From CAMTUH01 sp947084935 (GTDB taxonomy: Bacteria > Pseudomonadota > Gammaproteobacteria > Coxiellales > Coxiellaceae), in the NCBI GenBank assembly GCA_947084935.1, contig CAMTUH010000001.1, forward strand, positions 256,509 through 320,508: DNA of 64,000 nucleotides, in the 5' to 3' direction. Position 1 is the first letter of the stretch. The number at the start of each line of letters is the position of its first letter. The notes under the pieces were generated by a model that was not told where the DNA came from, did not search any database, and was given only the letters and a program-made list of their open reading frames with translations. This document shows positions 16,165 to 25,110 of the stretch, in pieces. A program made the position numbers and the translations under genes.

Positions 16165-17154
16165 ATGTTTAATAATAAAGACATTCTAATTACTGGTGGA
16201 ACCGGTTCATTTGGTCGTGCTTTTACCCGAGTGGTGTTAGAGCGCTATCAGCCCAGACGCCTGATTATTTTTTCTCGAGACGAACTCAAGCAGTACGAAA
16301 TGAGTCACGAGTTTAACCGCGATTGCATGCGATATTTCATTGGTGATGTGCGTGATTTAGAAAGGCTGAAACAAGCCATGCGCAGTGTGGACTACGTCGT
16401 TCACGCCGCCGCGCTAAAACAAGTTCCCGCAGCGGAATATAATCCCATGGAGTGTATTAAAACCAATATCCACGGCGCGGAAAACGTTATCAAGGCAGCT
16501 GTTCACAACGAAGTGGAAAAAGTTATCGCGTTATCAACGGATAAAGCGGCTAACCCGATTAATTTATACGGCGCTACGAAATTGGCCTCTGATAAATTAT
16601 TTATTGCGGCTAATAACATGGTAGGAAAGCATCGTATTAAATTCTCAGTGGTGCGGTACGGCAACGTAGCGGGATCGCGCGGCTCGGTGGTGCCCTATTT
16701 TAAAAAATTATTACAGGCGGGTATTAAGCGATTACCGATCACGGATAAACGAATGACTCGGTTTTGGATCAGTTTAGAAGAAGGGGTCGAATTTGTTACT
16801 AGAGCGTTTGATCGCATGCAGGGAGGCGAAATTTTCGTGCCAAAAATTCCCTCCATACGGGTTATTGATTTAGCGTATGCGTTATCTTCGCACGGTGACC
16901 ACGACGTCATTGGCATACGTCCGGGTGAGAAATTACACGAAATCATGTGCCCTGCGGACGATTCTCATTTAACGGTTGAATTCAATGATCATTACGTCAT
17001 TATGCCGACGATCAACTTGACGCACGACGTGAATTATTCAAAAAATCTACTCGGAGAAGAAGGGCGGTTGGTTCAACAGGGATTTGAATATAATTCGGGA
17101 ACTAACCGGCATTTCTTATCGTGCGATGAATTAATGGGTTTATGTCAGGTATGA
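16165..17154 (+). CDS. pseB: PseB-type UDP-GlcNAc 4,6-dehydratase (inverting)
   Basis: 329 aa from ATG 16165; an upstream in-frame start at 16069 would run through the repeat and is rejected. The opening MFNNKDILITGGTGSFG and the IIFSRDELKQYEMSH segment are diagnostic of the PseB/FlaA1 group. The catalytic pair is in NLYGATK (YxxxK) with the Thr/Ser in ALSTDKA. It converts UDP-GlcNAc to UDP-2-acetamido-2,6-dideoxy-4-keto-L-arabino-hexose, the first committed step to pseudaminic acid. A LegB-like retaining enzyme is less likely from the N-terminal motif. It overlaps pseC by 13 bp. Confidence 0.92.
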   Translation: MFNNKDILITGGTGSFGRAFTRVVLERYQPRRLIIFSRDELKQYEMSHEFNRDCMRYFIGDVRDLERLKQAMRSVDYVVHAAALKQVPAAEYNPMECIKTNIHGAENVIKAAVHNEVEKVIALSTDKAANPINLYGATKLASDKLFIAANNMVGKHRIKFSVVRYGNVAGSRGSVVPYFKKLLQAGIKRLPITDKRMTRFWISLEEGVEFVTRAFDRMQGGEIFVPKIPSIRVIDLAYALSSHGDHDVIGIRPGEKLHEIMCPADDSHLTVEFNDHYVIMPTINLTHDVNYSKNLLGEEGRLVQQGFEYNSGTNRHFLSCDELMGLCQV

Positions 17155-18320
17155 CCGCAACAAAGGTTCCAGCGCGCTTTTTACCATACGGCCGTCAACA
17201 CATCGACGAAGCCGATATTGAAGCGGTTATTTCCGTGTTAAAAAGCGACTATTTAACGACAGGGCCGACGATTCCTGCATTCGAACGTGCTTTGATTGAA
17301 TACGTACAGTCGGAATACAGCGTATGTGTGAACAGCGGTACCGCCGCGTTGCACGCGGCTATGGCGGGATTAGGTGTGGGGGTCGGAGATTGGGTCATTA
17401 TTCCGTCCATCACGTTTCTCGCAACGGCCAATGCAGCACGTTGGTGTGGCGCAGAGGTCATTTTTGCGGACGTGGATTCGGATAATGGGCTGATGGGGCC
17501 CGAGCAATTGCAGCAAACATTCGATCAAAATAAAGATAAAAAAATTAAAGCCGTGGTTCCCGTCCATTTGTGTGGTCAAACGGAAAACTTGGCTGAAATC
17601 CGTGGTATTGCTCAATCACGTCATTGCGGCGTTATTGAGGATGCGTGTCACGCGATTGGAACCGAATACGTACACGGAGAAAATTACCGCATCGGTGATT
17701 GCCGGTACAGCGATGCCGTTGCATTTTCTTTTCATCCAGTGAAAGTGATGGCCATGGGTGAGGGGGGTGCAATCACCACGAATCGCCGTGACGTGTACGA
17801 TTCGGCGATGCTGCTGCGTAATCACGGCATGAATCGTCACAGCGCCTGGCATTATGAAATGACGGAAATTGGATTGAATTATCGATCCAGTGATCTTCAT
17901 TGTGCGCTGGGCTTAAGTCAATTAAAAAAATTGCCCTTATTTATTGAAAAACGCCGTGCGCTGGTGGCTCTTTACGACCAATTATTAGAGCCGTTATTTC
18001 CGTTCATTCGTCCGATTAAGAAAACCCTTTACTCAAAACCGGCCTGGCATATTTATTGCGTGTTAATTGATTTTAATCGATTGAATCAAGACCGTGCGCG
18101 CGTTGTGGAAATGCTGAAGGAACGCCATATTGGCACACAAGTACACTATTTTCCGGTCCACGAACAGCCGTACTATGAAAAACGCTACGGCAAGCAATCA
18201 TTATCGGGTGCACGAAATTATTATGAAAGAACGCTGACTCTGCCTTTGTTTCCAGAGATGGGGGAAGAGGACGTTGAGTATGTGGTTGATAGTCTTAAAC
18301 GATTAGTGGAGCTTCGATGA
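17142..18320 (+). CDS. pseC: PseC-type UDP-4-keto-6-deoxy-hexose aminotransferase
   Basis: 392 aa, DegT/DnrJ/EryC1 fold. ATG 17142 and ATG 17151 are both possible starts. Features include PYGRQHIDEADIEAVISVL, the VNSGTAALHAAM PLP-phosphate segment, VIEDACHAIG and the PLP lysine in FSFHPVKVMAMGEGG. PseC transfers an amino group to C4 of the PseB product. The ATGA overlap with the downstream synthase gene indicates tight co-translation. Assignment over LegC rests on pairing with a PseB-like enzyme. Confidence 0.9.
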   Translation: MSGMTATKVPARFLPYGRQHIDEADIEAVISVLKSDYLTTGPTIPAFERALIEYVQSEYSVCVNSGTAALHAAMAGLGVGVGDWVIIPSITFLATANAARWCGAEVIFADVDSDNGLMGPEQLQQTFDQNKDKKIKAVVPVHLCGQTENLAEIRGIAQSRHCGVIEDACHAIGTEYVHGENYRIGDCRYSDAVAFSFHPVKVMAMGEGGAITTNRRDVYDSAMLLRNHGMNRHSAWHYEMTEIGLNYRSSDLHCALGLSQLKKLPLFIEKRRALVALYDQLLEPLFPFIRPIKKTLYSKPAWHIYCVLIDFNRLNQDRARVVEMLKERHIGTQVHYFPVHEQPYYEKRYGKQSLSGARNYYERTLTLPLFPEMGEEDVEYVVDSLKRLVELR

Positions 18321-19387
18321 AAACTGTTCAATTCAACAATCGCTTAGTGGGTGATGGGCAGCCGTGTTTCATCACGTTTGAAGCCGGGCCCACGCACAAC
18401 GGTTTGGCCTCTGCCAAACGGCTGATAAAATACGCCGTGGAAGCGGGAGCGGATGCCGTCAAATTTCAAATTTTGGATCCGGATCGCTTGGTGGCGGATA
18501 AGCAGCAATTATTCACGTACCAAATTTTAGTGGATCGGCAAACAGGAAAAATGGAAACCGTGAGTGAGCCGCTGTACGATATTTTTGTTCGTCGCTCGTT
18601 GTCGAAACAGGAGTGGATTGAATTAAAAAAACAGTGCGACGAATTGAATCTTGCATTTTTTGCAACGGTTGGGTTCATCGATGAAATCGAATTTTTAGAA
18701 AAATTAGGCTGCGATTCGATTAAAATTGCTTCGGCGGATGTGAATCACTTCCCGTTAATTCGACGAGCGGCACAAACGGGTATGTGCATCCAGTTGGATA
18801 CGGGAAAATCTTCGGTTGGTGAAATCGAAATGGCCGTGGACGTAATTCGTGCGGAGGGAAATGAAAAAGTGATTATTCACCATTGCCCTTCGGGTTATCC
18901 CGCTCGGTTAGAAAGTATTAATTTAAACGTCATACCCACTTTGAAACGAATGTTTCCGTATCCCATCGCGTTTTCGGATCACACGCCGGGATCTGTCATG
19001 GACGTTGCGGCTGTTTCTTTAGGAGCAAATTTAATTGAGAAAACTATTACGGAGGACCGGACGACAAAAAGTGTTGAACACATTATGTCGTTGGAACCGG
19101 ATGAAATGAAATCGTTTGTTGAGACGATTCGGGAGTTAGAAACGGCGTTAGGCTCTTCTCAACGAATTTTGCATGAGAAGGAAAAACAAGATCGGTTAGC
19201 CATTCGTCGGAGCGTTTATTTGACGCGTCAAGGTAAACGAGGGGATAAATTGCGGGATTGCCAGGTAGAATTTCGTCGGCCGGGTTTTGGAATTCCGCCG
19301 GATCGGTACGATGAGTTATTGGATTCGACGTTAAAGAGCGATTTTCCGGTAGATCATTGTTTGCGCTTGGGTGATTTAGTACTCTGA
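18317..19387 (+). CDS. NeuB/PseI-type nonulosonate synthase
   Basis: 356 aa. It has the NeuB TIM barrel (TFEAGPTHNGLASAKRLI, ADAVKFQILDPDRL, IKIASADVNHFPLI, HHCPSGYP, FSDHTPG) and a C-terminal antifreeze-like SAF domain (IRRSVYLTRQGKRGD). Members condense phosphoenolpyruvate with a 6-carbon amino sugar to form a 9-carbon sialic-acid-like sugar. Context with PseB, PseC and PseG suggests a pseudaminic-acid-type product. The EAGPTHNG opening departs from the EIGxNHNG of classical NeuB or PseI, so the substrate could be atypical. Starts by ATGA overlap with pseC. Confidence 0.88.
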   Translation: MKTVQFNNRLVGDGQPCFITFEAGPTHNGLASAKRLIKYAVEAGADAVKFQILDPDRLVADKQQLFTYQILVDRQTGKMETVSEPLYDIFVRRSLSKQEWIELKKQCDELNLAFFATVGFIDEIEFLEKLGCDSIKIASADVNHFPLIRRAAQTGMCIQLDTGKSSVGEIEMAVDVIRAEGNEKVIIHHCPSGYPARLESINLNVIPTLKRMFPYPIAFSDHTPGSVMDVAAVSLGANLIEKTITEDRTTKSVEHIMSLEPDEMKSFVETIRELETALGSSQRILHEKEKQDRLAIRRSVYLTRQGKRGDKLRDCQVEFRRPGFGIPPDRYDELLDSTLKSDFPVDHCLRLGDLVL

Positions 19388-20049
19388 TGAAACGAATAGC
19401 ATTAATTCCCGCGCGCGGTGGATCAAAACGATTACCACGAAAAAATATTATTGATTTCTTAGGCAAACCGATTATTGCATACACGATTACTGCAGCGTTA
19501 GAAACCGAGTTGTTCGATCGCGTTGTGGTATCCACGGAAGACGAGGAGATTTCCGATGTTTCTCGAAAACACGGTGCGGAAATCGATCGACGTCGACCGG
19601 AGTTAGCCACCGATCAGTCCACCGTGGTCGATGTGTGTGTGGATTTTATTCATCGTCAAACGACACCGATCGATGTGCTTGCCGTCTTGTATGCCACAGC
19701 ACCCTTACGTAATGCAGATGATATTAAAAACGTCGTTCATTTGCTTTCGTCGCATGTTCATTTTGGAATGGCCGTGACAAAGAGCGCACCGTCCGCGCAT
19801 CAAACGTTACGGTGGAATAACGGCGATGTTACGCCGCTGTTTCCAGAGTGGGTTAATTTGAAATCTTCCGACGTGGAAACGTTGGTGATTGATAACGGCA
19901 GCACGTATGCGGTTCGCGTCCCCACTTTTTTAGAACAAAAATCTTTTTACGGGCACCCTTTAAAGGGTTATCTGATGCCAAATGAACGATCGGTAGATAT
20001 CGATACACCAGATGATTTGGCCAGGGCACTGAATGTTGCATTAGAATGA
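19387..20049 (+). CDS. CMP-nonulosonate cytidylyltransferase (NeuA/PseF type)
   Basis: 220 aa. The nucleotide-binding loop is IPARGGSKRLPRKNI, followed by FDRVVVSTEDEEI and VLYATAPLRNADD, all typical of CMP-sialic acid synthetases. It would activate the product of the preceding synthase as its CMP derivative for glycosyltransfer. The ATG shares its first base with the last base of the upstream stop. The PNERSVDIDTPDDL end is the usual C-terminal metal/sugar motif of the group. The exact sugar cannot be told from sequence. Confidence 0.9.
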   Translation: MKRIALIPARGGSKRLPRKNIIDFLGKPIIAYTITAALETELFDRVVVSTEDEEISDVSRKHGAEIDRRRPELATDQSTVVDVCVDFIHRQTTPIDVLAVLYATAPLRNADDIKNVVHLLSSHVHFGMAVTKSAPSAHQTLRWNNGDVTPLFPEWVNLKSSDVETLVIDNGSTYAVRVPTFLEQKSFYGHPLKGYLMPNERSVDIDTPDDLARALNVALE

Positions 20050-21023
20050 AAATAAAATTACTCATCCTAGGATATGGCTCCATTGGGCGCCGCCACGCCA
20101 CCAACGCGATAAAATACGCGCGGGTTGGTATTTACGACAGCAGTCCGTCTACCCACGTTGATGCGAACGACATTTGCGTATTCAGTAGCGTGCAGGCTGC
20201 TTTTGAATGGAAGCCCGAAGCCGTCATCATTGCGGCACCGCACGACAGTCATGTTTCCTTAGCGAAGCAAGCGATTGCCGCGGGTGCACACGTATTTATT
20301 GAAAAGCCGATTTCGAATAACTTGGATGGCACAGACGATTTGTTGCGGTTAGCGCGGGAACGGAATAAAAAAATTTACGTGGCCTGTAACATGCGTTTTC
20401 ATCCAGCGGTATCTGCATTAAAAACAAATCTTCCAAAGATCGGCCGGCCACTGTTTGCGCGTGCGCATTATGGAAATTACTTACCCAACATGCGACCGGG
20501 TCAAAATTACCGGGCCCTTTATGCGGCGCAGAAAGACTGTGGAGGTGTTATTTTAGATGGAATTCACGAAGTAGATTATTTGCGTTGGTTTTTTGGTGAT
20601 GTTGAAGAGGTGGTGGCGCATTCGGCGAAATTAAGTGATTTAGAGATTGATGCAGAGGACTATGCGTGTCTGGTATTAAAGCATAACAGTGGGGTGCGTT
20701 CTGAAATTCATTTAGATTATCTGCAACAGTGCAAGCGACGCGGGTGCGAGATTGTGGGCGAGCAAGGAACATTGGTATGGCACAGCGAAGGAAAACAACC
20801 TGAAAAATGTGAAGTGCGATTATTTTTGAAAGGATTCAATGATTGGAAAACGGTTTATTCTAATGAAAACGAAGATATTAATAACGCCTACGACCGCCAG
20901 ATGAAAGCATTTATTGAAAGTTTATCGGGCGCGAAGACGTCTTTATCCACCGCCGAAGACGGAGTGGCGGCTTTGAAAATCGGTTTATTGGCGCGACAGT
21001 TCAATCAGGAGGTTGTCTCATGA
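20046..21023 (+). CDS. Gfo/Idh/MocA-family oxidoreductase
   Basis: 325 aa. The N-terminal Rossmann domain is LILGYGSIGRRHATNA, with the conserved HVFIEKPISNN motif. The C-terminal alpha/beta domain includes CGGVILDGIHEVDYLRWFFGD, where the family active-site Asp and His occur. These enzymes oxidise or reduce sugar hydroxyls or ketones with NAD(P). It sits between the CMP-sugar synthetase and a class III aminotransferase with ATGA overlaps on both sides. An oxidation-then-amination role on the nonulosonate or a UDP-sugar is inferred; a WbpB-like 3-dehydrogenase role is an alternative. Confidence 0.85.
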   Translation: MKIKLLILGYGSIGRRHATNAIKYARVGIYDSSPSTHVDANDICVFSSVQAAFEWKPEAVIIAAPHDSHVSLAKQAIAAGAHVFIEKPISNNLDGTDDLLRLARERNKKIYVACNMRFHPAVSALKTNLPKIGRPLFARAHYGNYLPNMRPGQNYRALYAAQKDCGGVILDGIHEVDYLRWFFGDVEEVVAHSAKLSDLEIDAEDYACLVLKHNSGVRSEIHLDYLQQCKRRGCEIVGEQGTLVWHSEGKQPEKCEVRLFLKGFNDWKTVYSNENEDINNAYDRQMKAFIESLSGAKTSLSTAEDGVAALKIGLLARQFNQEVVS

Positions 21024-22315
21024 ACTCTTCCAAGTTCAATCACAGTCACGCCTTGTTGGAAAAAGCACTGCGGGTTATTCCAGTGGGTTCGCAAACGTTC
21101 AGTAAAAGCCATGTGCAATACCCGGAAGGGTTTTCACCGCTGTTTTTAACGCACGGAAAAGGTGCGCGTGTGTGGGACGTTGATGGAAATGAATACGTGG
21201 ATTTAGTTAACGGATTGTTGTCGGTGGTGTTGGGTTATTGCGATCCGGACGTAGATGCAGCAATAAAAAACCAATTAGAAAACGGCATTTCACTCAGCTT
21301 AGCAACCGAATTAGAAGTGCAATTGGCGGACGGGCTGGTTGAACTCATTCCGTGTGCGGAAATGGTCCGGTTTGGGAAAAATGGATCGGATGCGACGTCT
21401 GCAGCGATTCGTCTGGCACGCGCGTATACCAAGCGGGATCGCGTTGCCGTTTGTGGTTATCACGGTTGGCAGGATTGGTATATCGGCTCGACGGTACGAA
21501 ACTTAGGGATCCCGCAACGTGTTTGCGAGTTAACGCATCGTTTTATCTATAACGACATTGATTCTTTACATCAGTTATTCAGCAGTTATCCGGGCGAATT
21601 TGCGGCGGTTATTATGGAACCGATGAGCAGTGTTGAGCCGAAAGCCGGATTTTTAGAGGCGGCAAAACAATTAACCCACGACGCGGGTGCCGTATTTATT
21701 TTTGATGAAATTGTAACGGGTTTTCGGTTTCATTTGGGTGGAGCACAAAGCTTATTTCAGGTAACGCCCGATCTTGCAAGTTTTGGTAAATCCATGGGGA
21801 ATGGTATGCCCATTTCAACGATTGTGGGCCGAGCCGATATCATGCGTCTGATGGAAGATGTTTTTTATTCCGGCACGTTCGGTGGAGAAACCCTATCACT
21901 GGCAGCCTCTATTGCAGTTATTGATAAAATGAAGCGCGAGAACGTTATCGATGCTCTTTGGAATCAGGGAAAAAAATTAGCAACTTTAGTTTCTGAAGCT
22001 ATTAAAAAATTTGAATTGGAAGAAATATTTTCTTTGAGCGGTTTTTCTCCGTGGAAATTTTTAAATATTAAAGATTATCGATCCATACGAAAAGAATCTC
22101 TGAAAACTTTATTTATACGTGAGATGTTAAATCACGGTGTGCTGATTCAGGGGACGCACAATATTTCTTATGCCCATACGGATGAAGATTTCCGCTGGGT
22201 CAGTCGGGCGTATGAAAAAGCCTTTATGGCTGTACGCGAGGGCATTCAGCAACCCGATTTTGATCGGTACCTGAATTGTAAAGTGCTGCAGCCGATATTT
22301 AGTGTGAGATCGTAG
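21020..22315 (+). CDS. Class III (glutamate-1-semialdehyde-type) PLP aminotransferase
   Basis: 431 aa. It resembles HemL: RVIPVGSQTFSKSH, GNEYVDLVNGLLSVVLGY, VRFGKNGSDATSAAIRLARA, VIFDEIVTGFRFHLGG and the PLP lysine in SFGKSMGNGMP. Its position inside a nonulosonate operon, with ATGA overlap to the oxidoreductase, argues for sugar amination or epimerisation rather than heme synthesis. Similar HemL-like proteins occur in sialic-acid-like clusters of other bacteria, but I cannot name a proven reaction. A partial repeat and 69 bp separate it from hisH1. Confidence 0.85.
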   Translation: MNSSKFNHSHALLEKALRVIPVGSQTFSKSHVQYPEGFSPLFLTHGKGARVWDVDGNEYVDLVNGLLSVVLGYCDPDVDAAIKNQLENGISLSLATELEVQLADGLVELIPCAEMVRFGKNGSDATSAAIRLARAYTKRDRVAVCGYHGWQDWYIGSTVRNLGIPQRVCELTHRFIYNDIDSLHQLFSSYPGEFAAVIMEPMSSVEPKAGFLEAAKQLTHDAGAVFIFDEIVTGFRFHLGGAQSLFQVTPDLASFGKSMGNGMPISTIVGRADIMRLMEDVFYSGTFGGETLSLAASIAVIDKMKRENVIDALWNQGKKLATLVSEAIKKFELEEIFSLSGFSPWKFLNIKDYRSIRKESLKTLFIREMLNHGVLIQGTHNISYAHTDEDFRWVSRAYEKAFMAVREGIQQPDFDRYLNCKVLQPIFSVRS

Positions 22316-22334
22316 GTGGGAGTTTTACGTTCGT

Positions 22335-22366
22335 CCCCACCATCCCTGGTGAGGATGACGCAGTAG
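22335..22366. repeat. Partial copy of the CCCCACCATCCCTGG repeat
   Basis: CCCCACCATCCCTGGTGAGGA plus a nearby GAC also occurs at about 39577-39600 and, with one change, at about 35850-35877. It is the only notable sequence in the 69-bp gap before hisH1. Confidence 0.7.
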
Positions 22367-22384
22367 AGGGGATGCAAGATTATT

Positions 22385-23017
22385 ATGCGAATAGCAATTG
22401 TGGATTATGGGCTGGCGAATATTCGCTCCGTGGTTAATGCCATTGAATGTCTGGGTCAAAGTCCGTACGTGGCAACTTCGGGAGCAGATCTGGAAGTGGC
22501 CGACAAGATTATTCTGCCGGGGGTCGGATCTTTTGACGCCGGAATGAAAGGGTTGTGCGAGCGCGGTCACGTTGAAGCACTTAATTTTTTTGTGTTAGAG
22601 AAAAAAATTCCGTGTTTGGGGATTTGCTTGGGATTTCAGTTTTTTTTTGAGGGAAGTGAAGAGGGGCGAGAGCCTGGGTTGGGTTGGTTTAAGGGGCGAG
22701 CCCGTGAGTTCGATAAAAAAAAAGTGAAAGTGCCGCACGTGGGTTGGAATGAATTAGTCGTTAAAAACGATTCACGACTTTTTCGAGAAATTAGCTCGCC
22801 GGTTGACGTCTATTTCGTTCACAGCTTTTATGTGCCTCATGATTCAGGCTCGGAATTATACGGCATAGGGTATTGTGAGTATGGATTACAATATATCGCT
22901 GCTGTTGAGAGGGAACAAATTTTTGGAGTGCAATTTCACCCAGAAAAATCTCAATTGGTGGGGATAAAGATTTTAGAGAATTTTTTGAATGACTCTGTCA
23001 TCCCGAGTGCATTATGA
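22385..23017 (+). CDS. hisH1: HisH-like glutamine amidotransferase (sugar amidation), copy 1
   Basis: 210 aa, class I amidotransferase related to imidazole glycerol phosphate synthase subunit HisH. The nucleophile Cys is in CLGICLGFQFF; the His-Glu pair is in GVQFHPEKSQ; the N-terminus IVDYGLANIRSV is standard. No other histidine genes are near. With hisF1 and wbpG1 it forms the known glutaminase/ammonia channel/amidotransferase triad that turns an N-acetyl group into an acetamidino group, as with WbpG-HisH2-HisF2 in P. aeruginosa. ATGA overlap with hisF1. Confidence 0.9.
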   Translation: MRIAIVDYGLANIRSVVNAIECLGQSPYVATSGADLEVADKIILPGVGSFDAGMKGLCERGHVEALNFFVLEKKIPCLGICLGFQFFFEGSEEGREPGLGWFKGRAREFDKKKVKVPHVGWNELVVKNDSRLFREISSPVDVYFVHSFYVPHDSGSELYGIGYCEYGLQYIAAVEREQIFGVQFHPEKSQLVGIKILENFLNDSVIPSAL

Positions 23018-23835
23018 AAACGAAACACCGATTAATTGCAGTTCTGCTGGTTTCTGATGGCATTGTCGTTCAAACACGAAAATTTAAACGCACTAATATG
23101 GTGGGAAACGCCTTCACAGCCGTTGATTTTTTTAACGGCTGGACAGTGGATGAAATTATGGTTCTGGATATTTCCTATTCGAATGAATACCGAGATCAAT
23201 TTATCGCTATTGTTGGCGAATTATCTCGCCGTTGTTTTGTGCCGCTAACCGTCGGTGGTAAAATTAATGACTTGTCAGTAGTACACCAGTATACGCGTGC
23301 GGGTGCGGACAAAGTGGTCGTCAATACTCATGCCCTGGAAAATCCGAAAATAATTTCCGATATTGCTTCGCACTACGGTAGTCAATGCTGCATTGTATCC
23401 ACCGACGCTAAAAAAGACGAATCGATGCCTTCGGGCTATCGCGTTGTTGTGGATAACGGCTGCCGTGAAACCGATCATGACTTTCTTGCTTGGGTCAAAA
23501 CTGCAGAGCAATCGGGTGCCGGTGAAATAATGGTAAATAACGTCGAATACGATGGTAATAAACAAGGCTACGATTTGTCTCTAATAAAATTAGTTTCAGA
23601 GAACATAAGAGTCCCCATCATTGCCATGGGCGGCGTGGGTAAATGGCAGGACTTTGTCGATGGAATCGTTGTCGGTGGCGCGGATGCGGTTGCTGCGGGA
23701 AATATTTTTCATTACACCGAACACAGCACGAAAAAAGCGAAAGAATTTATGGAAGCCGCAGGGCTTTATGTGCGGCGTAGCTCCTTTTATAAGGTGAGTA
23801 TGCCGAGACAACAAATATACCGACCATTTCAGTAA
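23014..23835 (+). CDS. hisF1: HisF-like ammonia-channel/cyclase subunit (sugar amidation), copy 1
   Basis: 273 aa, a (beta/alpha)8 HisF homologue. Conserved positions include the Asp in LLVSDGIVVQ, PLTVGGKIND, the second acid in CIVSTDAKKDE and IAMGGVGKWQDF. It is longer than hisF2 by about 20 residues, mainly at the C-terminus (VRRSSFYKVSMPRQQIYRPFQ region). In this context it should pass ammonia from HisH1 to the amidotransferase WbpG1, which starts 9 bp downstream. It need not retain the histidine-pathway cyclase reaction. Confidence 0.88.
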   Translation: MKTKHRLIAVLLVSDGIVVQTRKFKRTNMVGNAFTAVDFFNGWTVDEIMVLDISYSNEYRDQFIAIVGELSRRCFVPLTVGGKINDLSVVHQYTRAGADKVVVNTHALENPKIISDIASHYGSQCCIVSTDAKKDESMPSGYRVVVDNGCRETDHDFLAWVKTAEQSGAGEIMVNNVEYDGNKQGYDLSLIKLVSENIRVPIIAMGGVGKWQDFVDGIVVGGADAVAAGNIFHYTEHSTKKAKEFMEAAGLYVRRSSFYKVSMPRQQIYRPFQ

Positions 23836-23844
23836 GGTAAAAAC

Positions 23845-25110
23845 ATGCAATACTGTACACGTTGTGTCTATCCGGCCAATACACGCCCCGGAATTATTTT
23901 TGATGATCGGGGTGTTTGCTCGGGCTGTCGTCTCATCGAAAGCCGACCCGATGTTAATTGGGCAGAACGCGAAAAGATGTTGCGTGAATTATTAGAGGAA
24001 TATAAGGCGAGGCAACGCGCTAAAAGAAATCCCTACGATTGCATTATTCCGGTATCCGGTGGAAAGGATTCGACGTTTCAAACGTGGTTGATGCGCAAAA
24101 AATACGGAATGAATCCACTTTTGGTGACCTACAATCATACGTTTAATACACCGATTGGTATTCGCAACTTGACCAATTTGATTGAGAAAATGGACTGTAA
24201 TCTGATACGGTACACAACGGCACCGGGTTCTGCGCGCCGACTATCCGTTTATATGTTGGAAAAAGTGGGTGATATTACGTGGCACTACCACGCAGGAATT
24301 ATGACTTTCCCCATAAAAGCTGCCGTAATGTATGACATTCCGCTTGTGGTGTGGGGTGAGGAGGGCTTCAGCGAGCTGATGGGAATGCACAATCAAGACG
24401 ATTTTGTCGAATTTACCAAGAAAAAACGTCAAGAACATTCCATGCGTGGGTTCGAGCCGGAAGATTTATTGGAAGATCCTACTTGCCCGCTGACACCCTA
24501 CGATTTAGCACCATTTTTCTATCCTTCCGATGAGGAAATTGAAAAAGTAGGTGTTCGCGGTATTTACCTTTCAAATTACATGCCCTGGAATGCGCGAAAA
24601 CAAACCGAGTTTGTCATTCGTGAGTTGGGATTTGAAACCGCACAATCGCGCGATCGTACGTTCAATCTCTACGATAAGCTGGATGATATTCATGCGAACG
24701 GAACGCACGATTATTTAAAATTTTTGAAGTTTGGTTATGGCCGCGCAACCGATGATGCGGCAACGGAAATACGACATGGCCGGATGAGTCGAGAAAAAGG
24801 GATTGAAATGGTGATGAAGCACGATCACGTGCGTCCGCGTGATATGGATATTTTTTTGCGCGTGAATAACCTGAAAGAAGAGGATTTATTGGCAATGGTC
24901 GAACCGATGCGCGATCAGGCTGTTTGGGAAAAAGACGAAAAGGGACAATGGCATCGAAAAGATCACGTCGGTAATCACGCCAATGATCGCGGTGTTAACG
25001 AGGCTCGCGTAATCGTGAATCATCGTGAGGAAGATTTTATTCGGTGCGAAGAAAAAGTCAGTCCTCATGCACAAAGGACGCTAGAGCAAACGGAATACGT
25101 GATTTTATAA
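23845..25110 (+). CDS. N-acetyl sugar amidotransferase (WbpG/PseA family), copy 1
   Basis: 421 aa. Two Cys pairs at the N-terminus (YCTRCVYP ... VCSGCRLIE) probably bind zinc; the PP-loop ATPase motif is PVSGGKDSTFQTW. The family activates the N-acetyl carbonyl with ATP and adds ammonia to form an acetamidino group. It is the most divergent of the three copies, with about 30 extra C-terminal residues. Shine-Dalgarno GTAAGG lies before the ATG. It stands directly before pseG (stop and start adjoining), which links it to the nonulosonate branch. Confidence 0.9.
   Translation: MQYCTRCVYPANTRPGIIFDDRGVCSGCRLIESRPDVNWAEREKMLRELLEEYKARQRAKRNPYDCIIPVSGGKDSTFQTWLMRKKYGMNPLLVTYNHTFNTPIGIRNLTNLIEKMDCNLIRYTTAPGSARRLSVYMLEKVGDITWHYHAGIMTFPIKAAVMYDIPLVVWGEEGFSELMGMHNQDDFVEFTKKKRQEHSMRGFEPEDLLEDPTCPLTPYDLAPFFYPSDEEIEKVGVRGIYLSNYMPWNARKQTEFVIRELGFETAQSRDRTFNLYDKLDDIHANGTHDYLKFLKFGYGRATDDAATEIRHGRMSREKGIEMVMKHDHVRPRDMDIFLRVNNLKEEDLLAMVEPMRDQAVWEKDEKGQWHRKDHVGNHANDRGVNEARVIVNHREEDFIRCEEKVSPHAQRTLEQTEYVIL

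Noticed and set aside
21020..22315. Class III aminotransferase as the heme enzyme HemL
   Set aside because: Tightly overlapped within a nonulosonate operon with no heme genes near; HemL similarity reflects the fold.
22385..23835. hisH/hisF as histidine biosynthesis genes
   Set aside because: No other his genes are present and both pairs adjoin WbpG-type amidotransferases, as in known sugar amidation systems.
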